Shown here: in pieces, positions 12,246 to 22,720 of the stretch
Numbering within the stretch: position 1 is the stretch's first letter
Layout of the letters: the number at the start of each line of letters is the position of its first letter
Assembly: GCA_014338405.1 (NCBI GenBank)
Contig: JTDE01000929.1
Coordinates: 78,059-142,058 of the forward strand
Length of the DNA: 64,000 bases
DNA from: Paragonimus skrjabini miyazakii
Taxonomy: Eukaryota; Platyhelminthes; Trematoda; Plagiorchiida; Troglotrematidae
Reading direction: 5' to 3'
The notes under the pieces: model-generated
Database searches by the model: none
The model's input: only the letters and a program-made list of their open reading frames with translations
What the model was told of the DNA's origin: nothing
Position numbers and translations under genes: made by a program

Positions 12246-15189
12246 ATTTAGCTTTCTGTGATGCGGGTTTAGCTGGTAATCATCTTTGTTTTTCCGTGTG
12301 TTTCGGCTTCTAACCTGTGGTCTTTGGTTTATAACAATTTCTTATCAAGTTCAACCAGAGGTGGTCTGATGTGTAAATATTCCACCATCAATCCTGGTTG
12401 TATTTTTCACACCTACTCGACTGTACGGATGATTTCTCAACTACTACTATCCTTATACACAACCAGAAGGGTGTACTGAGTCCAAACGTTGTTAGTAGAT
12501 ATGTAACCGTATCCATTATGAACGCACCAAAACAGTGTGTCACGCGAACGCTCTTCGATGAATTCGTCTCGTGCCCAAAGAGATTGCATTGTGCATGTTT
12601 GAGTTCCCGTTCTACAGATATTTGTTAGATCACCAACGCCAGTTAAGATCACTAGATAGGGAACGATGTACACGGGATGGAGACTGACCAACTACAATAG
12701 CCGGATTGATTTCATCTTATGAATAAACCAAAATCTGTGGTTAACGGAACTATCTCACATACCTTTTTGAAATTTCATCGATTGTGCCTGTTTGATCTAC
12801 TGAGTAAATATCTCAGCTACCATTCGAACGCTCAACTACTGCGAGTGGGTTTCTGTTGTACACTTGGACAAGATGTCGGTTAAAGAACTTATAGAGTGTG
12901 ACCGAAAAAATCAGTATCATTCATCAGTACTTTCAAGTTAATGAAAAGACAATACCATTTTCATACGGCAACAATAGTGCTTACATTTTCAACCATCACC
13001 ACGCCGCAAAAATTTAGCACTTGAGTTGGCCTGTTCGTTCTTACGCAATCTTGGTTCAGCCGATTTGGTTGTTTGTGTTCGTTACGCATTCACCCCACTT
13101 GTTTCGATCACCACCCTGTTAAAGATGGATTCAACGTAGCAGCTGATTGCCATTCTGCTTGGCTGGCATTGTTCTACTTAGTTCCGCTTGCAACAGTTTA
13201 AGCATGAATATTGATTAGCTTCCCGTTTCACAATGGGGAAACCATTCCATTCCAACCTCAATACACCAGTAAATGAGGAAAATGTCTGACTAACGACCAG
13301 TAACTTCTAATCCAATGTGCTACAGGTGTGCAGGCAAGTGCTGCCGAAACTATACTCGAATCGATCGTAACGTTTCGCCAATAAATTGTGGCATTTCAGA
13401 AGAACTAGATTCATTAGTCGAAGAAATCGGCTGAGTACATGGCTCCCGGATGATACTTGTAAGAGTCATCGCAAAGCTGAATGCTTCGCTCAATTCGCTG
13501 ATCACGTATAACAAATCGCAGCGTAGGCTATCGATTTCCAAATTTTTGTGCATCGGGAAATAAAGCGAAGTTGCTGATTAATTTGTCCAATAAATCCCTG
13601 GGACTTCTTTATGGAACAGTGAATCTGGCATTCCTGCAACCCCTGCACCTGGTTAACAGGAAACCTAATACCACTTATATCGACAGAGAATCTCATACAT
13701 ACGAAAGAGGGAGCGCAAAAAAGTATTTCGTCAGTCTGGTAGAAATCCCGCAATCACTCGAAAATTCTAAGATAAAACGAAGGTGAGTTTTATACTCATC
13801 GGATTTCAGACTGGCAACTAAAACGTCATTCGGATAAATCACGGACAAAATCTGAATCACACATTAAGTGATTCATAAAATGTTGGAACTAATGAGCAAC
13901 AGATCCAATACCAGAAGTTATTCATTGACATTCTTACGAATTGAATGACAGTTCCGTGAATGTCCTTTATAACGATCAGAGTTTTGTACTAAGTGTACAT
14001 CAACGCGGTTACAAAAAACTTACCTGGGATAACTAAAATTGAAGTCATGAACTTGTAAAAATAAGATGACGATCCGGGATGTTAAAAGTGTTCAGCATTT
14101 TGAAATCACCACTCGGCCTTCGACTGCTTAGTGTGCTCTTCAGGACCATATGTCAAAGGGAAGACCATATGCCATTAAATGGACGGACAACTCTAGGCTA
14201 CAACGTATAGTCGAATTAATTATTCGGTGCATTTTAGCTTTTCTCGCGAAGACGTCTGGAATGGACGGTTTTGGCTACAATTTTGCCGCGGTGATGTGCA
14301 TAACATTGTGTTTCAAAGAAAATGGGAGATACGACCAAACTGTAAGAGTGGGAGTTGTTGACTGAGTCCGGAGTCTGGCAAAAAAACCAGGCACTGCTAC
14401 AAGGATTCCAGTTGAATTTATCGTGGTTATCTTACCCGGTTGATTCGAAGATCACCTGTCTGTATAACTTGAACTTTTGTTGCCACGATAGTATTTACGA
14501 ACCAACACATTATTTACTGGAACATGTTCGGAATTTTTATGGTAACGACCAGAAGTTCAATTGCACGAGGGAATATTTCACGATTTACCGTTCCGTTTTT
14601 AGGCTGACCACAATACAGTTGCGGACAAGGAAAAGCTAGTCTGTTTTAGCAAAAGTGACATGATGAGTCTTATTTTCAAAGTAAACAGTGATATGAACAT
14701 GGCAAGAAGCCTTTGTTCCTTCAACTTGTGTGAAGGGGGATTATGGTGTTAGTGTTTTTCTATCAGCAGAGCCCAACATGTTCATTCATATATAATTGTC
14801 CTGGTGGTTGTCAGGGTTAGGAACATACACACAAACGTGAACTGAAGAAAATAGAACTTAAACGACTTGGACTGTATTGTAAGACGACACTTTGTGTACT
14901 GAGCACGGATAAGTATGAACTAGGCGCGACAGGTTTGTAGTCGTCCTTGGACATTTAACAACAGAAAGATAGTTCAAATCGATTACATAACACTAAATGA
15001 ATCAGCCATACGGTTATCGTAAGCCTCAAGTATCATAAATTTTCCGCGAAAATCAAGGAAACTGCTGAAACGCGGCTGGATAATCCTGAATTGATAATTC
15101 CCGAGCTACCTACGCAAATAATCTGTGACTGAATAAGTACGGTTTTCATTGAGAGTTTACATGGATTAGTCACGTGAATGAGACGCAAA
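12246..15189. other. no recognisable gene
   Basis: The missing RT part of the minus-strand PLE was sought just above 12245 and not found. Two overlapping plus-strand frames (14150-14365 and 14355-14639) show no family match. No RNA gene was recognised. If the kinase gene at 15664-16128 continues to lower coordinates, this stretch would be intron; no exon carrying the VAIK lysine or the HRD and DFG motifs was found here. Confidence 0.45.
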
Positions 15190-15345
15190 ATAATCCGCCC
15201 TGCAAACGGTTGGTCCCAGTGTCCATCAGCTAGGTGGTGGACGGCTGTTTCGACCTAGCTGAGTTTCATCAGCACCAAGCATGCCGGAGAATCGAATCCA
15301 CGACCAGTTCTCTACTTCTCTGGTGGTCACTGAGACCAACCTTTT
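15190..15345 (-). repeat. tRNA-like repeat carrying a second hammerhead family
   Basis: The minus strand has a possible A-box-like stretch TGGTCTCAGTGACC (about 15326-15339), a B-box-like GGATTCGATTCTCC (15286-15299), and a hammerhead ribozyme starting 8 bases after it. The order B box then hammerhead is the same as in the SINE at 8335-8600, but the sequence is not alignable to it, so this is a different family. No second copy was recognised in the window. The ends are approximate. An incomplete or chance B box cannot be excluded; the ribozyme is the stronger evidence. Confidence 0.5.
15235..15277 (-). ncRNA. hammerhead ribozyme, near-complete, weak stem II
   Basis: On the minus strand: stem I strand TGGTG (15277-15273), core CTGATGA (15272-15266), stem II region AACTCAGCTAGGTC (15265-15252), core GAA (15251-15249), minimal stem III AC/GT with loop AGCC (15248-15241), C17 at 15240, and returning strand CACCA (15239-15235), fully complementary to TGGTG. 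The triplet is GTC. Both invariant core segments are intact. The weak points are position 10.1, which is A rather than G so the conserved pair with C11.1 is lost, and a stem II of only three further pairs, one of them G-U. Activity is therefore uncertain. The two complementary stem I strands flanking both conserved cores make chance unlikely. Confidence 0.7.
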
Positions 15346-15663
15346 GCAAAAACCCTTTCTCAATCTATTCTGGGGCTGTGGTAGATGCTTGCTTGTTTGC
15401 AGGCCAACCACAAAACGGCTGATCGATTTCAGCCTATAAACGAAAGGAAGCACCCCGGTCAGGGAAACCAATAATCTGTCCTGTATATTATTGTATTTAC
15501 AGGGCTAAACGTTAGATTGTTCAATCACCGACATTTTCACCAACCTCAAATATATGTCACTGATGAGTTAACTAAATCACTACCGAATAAATTCCTACAG
15601 TCACTGTCAATCGAAAACACGGAAATAGGGTTTCATTTGTTTGATTGATTACACTAGACTTAC

Positions 15664-16128
15664 TTCCCTCCCGGTTGTCATATGTACGGCCAGTTTGACT
15701 TGTGCAAAGTTTCCTCGTCCCAAAGTGCGTAAGACTGAATACTTGCCGACACGAGATGGATTTTTTGAAATGGAGTTTCCCAATTTTTTCGTTTGCATGG
15801 GTGGAGAAGTTGGTATAGCAATGTTTCGTGATCTAGGACGGCGTTGTTTTGTTCCAGGTGGTCTAGGTTCAAATGCTTTGTTAGTCATTTGATGCCCATT
15901 GATAGCCACTGTAGCGGTCGTGGTGTTGGTTGTGGTCGTTGTGGTCGTTGTGTTACCATTGGAAATTGGCGTGAGCCGACTGAACGGTTTTTGAATTCGT
16001 ACGGTACGAATCTCCTTAGATTGTAATTGCGAGGGTGTTCGACTTCTGTCCAATGTGCAAACAAAAGGCTCCATCATTTGGTTCAAGTTATCCGGATTTG
16101 GTCGCATTGTGTCCATAGCCATAATTGT
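15664..16128 (-). CDS. MARK/PAR-1-like Ser/Thr kinase, N-terminal exon (partial)
   Basis: The exon is bounded on the minus strand by an acceptor (pyrimidine-rich tract ending CCCATCTCACAG) just above 16128 and a donor GTAAGT at 15663-15658, directly after codons for TTGRE. The first ATG is at 16122, with ATGs at codons 3 and 6 also possible, so this may be the first coding exon behind a 5' UTR intron. The product starts MAMDTMRPNPDNLNQ, then a low-complexity Thr/Asn tract, a basic stretch KQRRPRSRNIA, and the start of a kinase domain: VGKYSVLRTLGRGNFAQVKL with glycine-rich loop GRGNFAQV, then AVHMTTGRE. GxGNFAxVKLAxH and TGxEV are typical of MARK/PAR-1 kinases, which phosphorylate microtubule-associated proteins and control cell polarity. 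SIK/AMPK relatives are possible. The ATP-lysine exon and the rest of the domain were not found, so the following intron is long or the gene leaves the window. Confidence 0.82.
15905..15958 (-). repeat. threonine-codon microsatellite inside the kinase exon
   Basis: Near-repeats of ACAACGACC and ACC codons encode a run of eight Thr, then Asn, three Thr and Ala-Thr-Val before the kinase domain. Such coding tracts vary in length between alleles. It is in frame, and the N-terminal region is probably disordered. Confidence 0.75.
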
Positions 16129-17052
16129 CTGTGAGATGGGAAACAGTATATGTGGGAGGAATTTTGTGAAAACCAAATAAAATATTTTAAAATCTACTTT
16201 CACTTGCACTGTTTCAAGGTATAGACAGATTACTTAGAAACAGTATGTGGGTTTTTTTATTGAATTATGTCGTTCGATTTAAGTTTGCCTTGCTGTGGAC
16301 AAGTCAACGAGGAGCTTGTGTTCTCAGTGTGAATATCATTTCTGTTCTTGTTCCGTGCCACCTACAATGAAAAAGTGAAGCTGTAGTCACGTATTCAATT
16401 CACCGAACTGAGTCTATAGGAGGCTCGTGGATACCACAATGTCTCATCCTAGCCAGAATGGCATCATACGCCGCAAAGAATCAGTTGAGACTTCTACTAA
16501 GCGCGTGTTGACATATCGACCTTCATTAAACCAGGAGACAGTTTCGAATACGTCATACAACCAGTAGGCAAGTGTGTTTGTGACTCACAATTACAACTAT
16601 TGCCCAAATGGAAATTAGCTTTGTTCACGTGGGAAACTCTGTTCAGCAACATACGACCCCCATGACAACTGACGAACAGAGAGCATTTGTTGACTGTGTC
16701 AGTTTGCTGTGCATAAGTCTACTGATTACTGTATAGACCTAGGGAGATATGGTGAAATGTGCCCGAGAAATACACCATACAAAAAGAGTTTGCAACCCAT
16801 CTGTTCGATTTTGTCACCACAACACCTTGCTTCAAAAAACTACAAACTTCATTTTTGTTAGCCTTGGGTCATCGCTTTGACTTTGGAGCAGTTTGCTCAG
16901 ATGCTTCATTCATGGCTAAATGATCAGTTACTGCCAAACACCAATATAATTATTCGGTCATTTTGGCCCAATAAGCTAAACTCTATCGCTGATTCCGTTG
17001 ATCAGAACCGCTTAAAAAGGATATTCAACCTACTTGAGTTAAATATTGGGAT

Positions 17053-17544
17053 CTAAATAAATTTGGGTGAAATCGTCGGCCGCCACGATGTTATATTCTG
17101 ATGGTGACTTGCAAGGAGTTCAGGGTACCTCGAGGTCGAGTGTACGACCACTGGTGCAATGACCAGTTCGCAGGAGAAGTTGGTTTCCTTCATACTTAAC
17201 AGAAAATCCATTGTTCTCGTCCAGATCTCGTCTAGTTGACTACTGCCGAATGTTACCGAGTATTCGTTTAGCCGATGACACTGTTTAACATAATTCCTCC
17301 TCAGCCAGAGCATTTTACACGGCTGGACGACAAGCCTAACAACACAATCAATATGGGTTTGCCCTGAAAATGTAGGTTTTGCTTTCGGACACAGTAATAC
17401 CGAGTTTGTCCAAACTCGACTTGGAATAGTATCAAAAGCTTCATAATAGTTTCGTATTTGAACCAATAAAGACATAACTGAGGAAATCCGAATAATTTCT
17501 CCCGACTGATTTAATTCAAACCCATACATTGGTTGAATCAACAT
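17053..17544 (-). CDS. unassigned 163-codon open frame
   Basis: The frame begins with ATG at 17544, directly after an in-frame stop, and stays open for 163 codons. It contains YEAFDTIPSRVWTNS and WLRRNYVKQCHRLNEYS. I recognise no family. It lies upstream of the kinase exon on the same strand. Inside it, ATTTCCTCAG near 17478 could be a splice acceptor, so a real exon might start there rather than at the ATG. No convincing donor was seen. It may equally be a chance frame or an old repeat. Confidence 0.22.
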   Translation of the reverse strand: MLIQPMYGFELNQSGEIIRISSVMSLLVQIRNYYEAFDTIPSRVWTNSVLLCPKAKPTFSGQTHIDCVVRLVVQPCKMLWLRRNYVKQCHRLNEYSVTFGSSQLDEIWTRTMDFLLSMKETNFSCELVIAPVVVHSTSRYPELLASHHQNITSWRPTISPKFI

Positions 17545-18612
17545 CACCGGTCAATGTGGAAGGACTCATTCTACGGTTGAATCGTTCCTCCTAGAATTTT
17601 CAGGCGCGTACTCTTGTGTCTCAATTTCAGAAATGGCTCATCAGTTCATCTGTTATATTTCATTCGTTCTTATCGATGAGCTTCCTCAAATCGGTAGAGT
17701 TCTGCTTTGTCGGAAGACCTAGTGCTGGTCACGTGTCGAGAGGGAGTGCTTAGTGGATAAATGAACACCATCCATCAAAGCGCGTGTAAGTGACGCAAAC
17801 GGGACCAAACAGCAAGAACAATATTAACAAATTTTCTGTTTATACTCTCCCTCTTTGAGTGGATACTCCGTTAATATACCTACCTAGAAGTGCAACAGAT
17901 ATGAACACAGACAATAGATTCTACGTGCATAACTAAACAGTGTGAACCGAGTGCAACAGTCACTCCGTCTATTTTTTCACCAAGAGTGTGCGTCACAGGG
18001 ACGCCCGAATATGGTGCTCTTCAGCGAGGTTAATCAACTCATGCATGCAATTCAATGCTGCAGGTATGTTAGAAAGAGTGCGTGTGCGCCCGTTAGAACC
18101 TACGGCTGCTTATAAGTACACAAATGTACTGTGCACCAGGCTGGATAATGTTCAGAATACCGGTGTGCCTGATAATATTTTCTCTGACAGACTGTTGTTA
18201 CGACTTGAATACTGCTCACAGTTAAGGAGCCACTAAGTCTCAGATATTAAATATTAGATATTAGAATAGTAGATCGGTTTTCGGTTTTATCGCTTACATA
18301 AAAAGCAAGATGATCAGCTGAATAAACATTCATGTTGGACAATTGAGCAATTTGTGGACCTAATTAAGTTGGGAGACAATTGTTTTAAAACTATTCTTGA
18401 TGATGAATAAAAATATGCTTGTTACTATCAACTATCAATAGGATAAATACCACTCTTGCTTTTGTTTAACTACATATATCCACATACTGAACCAACCAGT
18501 CAGAGGCAAACGTAATTAATCTGTCGTTCTGTTTTCTAATAGTTTTCATACTTGTAGAACCATCCAACATAATTATAAAAACCATCCCAAAGCATGGTAT
18601 GCAATGATAGCT

Positions 18613-18650
18613 CAATCGAATCAATCGAATCAATCAAATCGAATCAAATC
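18613..18650 (+). repeat. short tandem repeat, AATCGAATC units
   Basis: About four imperfect units of AATCGAATC/AATCAAATC in a row. No function suggested. Confidence 0.85.
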
Positions 18651-21600
18651 CTAAAATCGTTTTTATTTTGCACTGTACAAAATCGTAGAATGCTTTTTTT
18701 ATTGAATAATCAATAGTTTTGTATGACAAAACTATAATACAAAAATTGGAGTATGTTTGACTACTCACGGTGATAACTGGAACAAACTTAAACCATGGTT
18801 TCCGTTAGTTAGAGAAAATTAGCCCAACGATTAAATAGTTTTGAGGTACAAATGCAGCTAATCACTGGATGAGTTTGAAGCCATCTCAACTATTTCGTTA
18901 GTTGCAGTTAAGACGACTACGGTGTACGATAATGTGGAAGCCACAGAAGTTTACACTAGTTTCATATTTCTTTTCACTTTCAAGCGTTCAGTGCTTGGAC
19001 CGATTCATACGCAAAAGGTTGGAATGTGGAACTGTTTACCTCAAAATAATAAACGGTTATTGGTACGTGATCAGTATTTAGGATTATTGATCGCTTCTGT
19101 TGTTTTTCGAATCATTACATCTATGTGAGCTTCATTTTTCATGATCTGTTTACCTTGTACAAAGTCGTTCAATATGAGAAAGTGAGAAGTTATGCTTATG
19201 GACTATGGGCAGTCTGTTTAGACCCGACAGCTGCGTATACAAAAAAACGGAAATGAAGCGAATAAATGCGATGCTCCTAACAAAAAAGTGTGGACTGATA
19301 GGAAATATGGACAGAAGAGCTCCCTACTGTTGTATAACATACAACTATCTACAAGTAGTATAGCACGAATCATACGAGTGGAACCCAGAGAGTAGATCTT
19401 AACATTGTGAGGACCAACAACTAGAAGCAACTGTCGAAAACGTGTATATGCACTATGCCTGACTTGTTCTTAAAAAGAACGTGGCTGCACTACAGTCAAA
19501 AACAGTCGAACACACGGCAGCCATGCAAATAATGCATGTGCTTGTTGTTCACTACTTCAACAAATCTGTATTGAATGTTTTGCAATAAACAACTTCTATG
19601 ACCAAGCGTTTTTTGCGTCAACGACAGTAATATATATGAAATGATGTAGGTATAGGTTAGGATTTGTGTACAAAGAATTGGACATTATCGATTTATCACG
19701 GAGACATTTCTGATGATCAGGATGCTCCAGTTATGTACACGTAATGATGAGCATAATAACGATAGACATAATAATATATCTGTAGGTTTGCAGATGGGAA
19801 CTAATAATTGTCTAGCCCATTAATATGTTTTACTCACGTGACACTGGGGTTGGACACTTCGTCTTTTTGTGTTTTTTTGTACTTACCTGGCTCGATCGAT
19901 AGAATCATTTTGAAAGCTTTACGCTAGTTACCAACAAACAAAGTTTGGTTTAAGTGTAGTTCAAATTAAACGATTGACGATCTAGCTCAAAACGGGTTTT
20001 TAAGCAGTACACTATCTGCCAGTGTACATCTACAGAAATTTAACGCCTTGAATGATAGATCGGCGCCTACGTAGGTGGATGTGTACACAGCACTAAACAA
20101 AGATATGATGTCCCAACTAGAATTGAGGTCATCTAGCTAGCAAAAGTCGAAGCATGCATCAACCCGTTGTGTGACGGACTTCCCTCCTCTGCTCAGTTGT
20201 ATTTCTTGCAATCGAGCTATGAGGTTGGCCTGATTATTGCTGGACTTGTTTCATTTGACCATGTTTTGTCCTATGTTTACCATCAGCCGGTTTATGGTTG
20301 TTATGAGAGCTACATAGATTGATTGGATGGAACCGCGACTTATCCAACGGATAACCGAACGTGCCCCAAAGCATATTATCAGTTCAACTGCGTAACTCGG
20401 GACAAAAAATATAAACCAACTTTGTCTACTGTGAAGCACAGTCAGATGGCTAACTATCCAATAGACTCGATCGATTCAGTTGCTTTTAAAATCAGTACTT
20501 AACTAAAGATTTTCATTACTACTCAAAGACAAATGGTAAGCGTGCTGTTTCAACAACATACATGCAAAAGCATAAACAGTAAAAACATTTAGAAAATACC
20601 TTTAATTCCAAAATAAAAAACAAACAAATATAATCAGAAAGTTGTTTTACGCAAAATGTATCGATCATACATCTATTCAGGCTTAAGCCGTGATCAGTTG
20701 AACACTATAACTAGTTACTGGAAATCCGATATGCTTTTTATAAAAACCTAGGTATATTACAGGGGAAGACAGCAAAACTTATAAACACTTAAAACGTACA
20801 GTACACAAGAAAAAACATGATAAATACTTACGCATATCCACGCGATACTAGTCTACTTCAACTACTGTGCATATATACTATGATTTGTGCTTGTGCTTTA
20901 ATGTGGGAGTCAACACGTAAACACTGCATAAAAAAATAACTATGTATAATATGGGATCAAGGACGCGCTTTCTGCGAAATGTAATTTAAAAAACGTTCTG
21001 GGTCATGGGATCGATAAGTATTAAGTATAAGGTGAACGGAAGTTAACTAAATGCCAATCATGCACTCGGTACATGCTCACTTTTTTACAGGATTGTGTAA
21101 ATATACAGTACAGTGTTACAGAAAATGAAACACAGTCAGGACATTCGCACTACAGGTTATCCTTAAATCGAAAAACACTTGAAAACAGAGGAATTTTGTA
21201 CATAATTACAATCAAGTGGCTGTTCACACTAGTATCCTGATAGTACAATCTTAGCTGGTATTCCATATCTTCATCAATGTTTTGAAGCTCTGATCTGCCA
21301 CAATCTTTCATCAAGAACATAAGCATTCATGCACGTTTTCACTTTGCGACTGCACGTCATGAAGTGGGATTACCAACACGATATCCAGCCCAGTTGGATG
21401 TAACGAGTTCAAACAGTGATAGCGCCAAATGAACCTGATCAATACTCTTTGGAATAAATAAAAACAACCAAGCTGTGCTTATAAAACACGTAACTGGATA
21501 GTTGAGAGCCATAGCATACACAACCAAGTGTCCCGGTTCCAGTCCACCTTTGGTTGCTACACTCTAGTCACTTCCACGAAATGAATCCCTACAAGAAAAA

Positions 21601-22159
21601 AACTGAGTGTATTAGAGTGTTAACTACACATTAGACACCAGGGAGTGATAAAATCCCTGGAGCCAGCCTATTATCTGATGTATATGTACGCTTTACCGTA
21701 TCCGAAGGAGACAAACGTTCGCCGACTGTTAGGATAACCAGCCATTTAATGAATCTAATGTGTGGATGCTGCGTGTTCGTCACAACGCCTTAGTATAAAC
21801 TCAACACCATTAGCGCTGAGTAATAACACATGCAGTTTGGTGTGATTTTGAGACAGTTCCTTTTCTACTGTTGTCAGATTCAAGTTTCACTAATCCGTAG
21901 TCAGTGTGCTTAACAGCTTGGTTGTCGTACTTCAAGCAGGTCAATGAAGAGGTCATTGGAACAGTTGTTCACACAAGGACATGGACAATAATGCAGAGTT
22001 TGGTCAGGGTATGAACGTGCACAGCTTGTGAGCTTCATTCAGAAAATAAGGTTTGAGTTTAGTGTCATTGTTCGATAGCAATTAACAGAAAACTTACCTG
22101 AATGCAAAATATGCCACAAAACGCGAGCAACTGATGAACAATAGGAGATTTGAGTTGGT

Positions 22160-22350
22160 GTCATTTCAGCATCACTCAGAAATGACTGCAGCTGTTGCAT
22201 CCTCATAGATATTTCGCTCAGTCTGTTTCGAAAAGAAGTATTATATTCTAATTTTGTTCTTGTCAGAGCTTACTAGTAATGCCGGTATTTTAATTCTACC
22301 CACGTCTTACAGAGGTAACCGTGTCGATTACTGAACTAGTGACTTCATAA
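22160..22350 (-). mobile_element. decayed hammerhead SINE (copy E)
   Basis: On the minus strand it aligns by eye with copy A: the tail words CTTCTTTTCGAAACAG and GCAACAGCTGCAG, the former hammerhead at 22238-22282, and the tRNA-like head with ACACGGTT-type sequence near 22315-22325. The ribozyme is destroyed: CTGACGA has become CTAGTAA and GAAA has become AAAA, and stem II retains only part of its pairing. It is an old insertion. Confidence 0.6.
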
Positions 22351-22559
22351 TGGTGTTCGATCTATATCAACCAGAATATCTTAATACACACCAGTACTCC
22401 TATTATTTCTAAAGTGTTTAATTGATTAATTTATTTACACTGGATGAAAAATAATAAACATGAGTTCATCGTTTGGAGCTATCGGGATATGCACCGTCTT
22501 CCTCAAGCTAACGGGATAACCTGAGCATTACTCCACCGCGAATCTAGCTGCACATCCAA

Positions 22560-22720
22560 GAGTGGTAAAGTCGTGCCTTATATGAGGTGAGTGAAGCAGT
22601 AGTAAACACGGTTAACTCACGACATTGTGGCCAGACTTCCAATCCCGACCTCGATAAAGCTACGTTTTACTGACGAGATTTGACAACGAGGAACGTGAAT
22701 TGCTTCAAATTTAAATCGGT
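22560..22720 (+). mobile_element. decayed hammerhead SINE (copy F)
   Basis: On the plus strand it has GTAGTAAACACGGTTAACTC, as in the tRNA head of copy A (GTGGTAAACACGGTTGTCTC). A degraded B box GACTTCCAATCCC lies at 22634-22646, and the hammerhead remnant starting CTGACGAG lies at 22670. Past that, stem II and the GAAA box no longer match (GAACG replaces GAAAC), so it is inactive. It lies about 210 bases from copy E in the opposite orientation. Confidence 0.58.

Larger units (their letters stand above)
16129..22159. other. upstream of kinase exon; one unassigned long ORF
   Basis: No exon of a known family was recognised. It is presumed 5' UTR intron or upstream flank of the kinase gene. The only long frame is 17053-17544 minus (listed separately). 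A short tandem repeat sits at 18613-18650. Most of 18240-22150 is AT-rich with stop codons in all frames. Confidence 0.45.
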
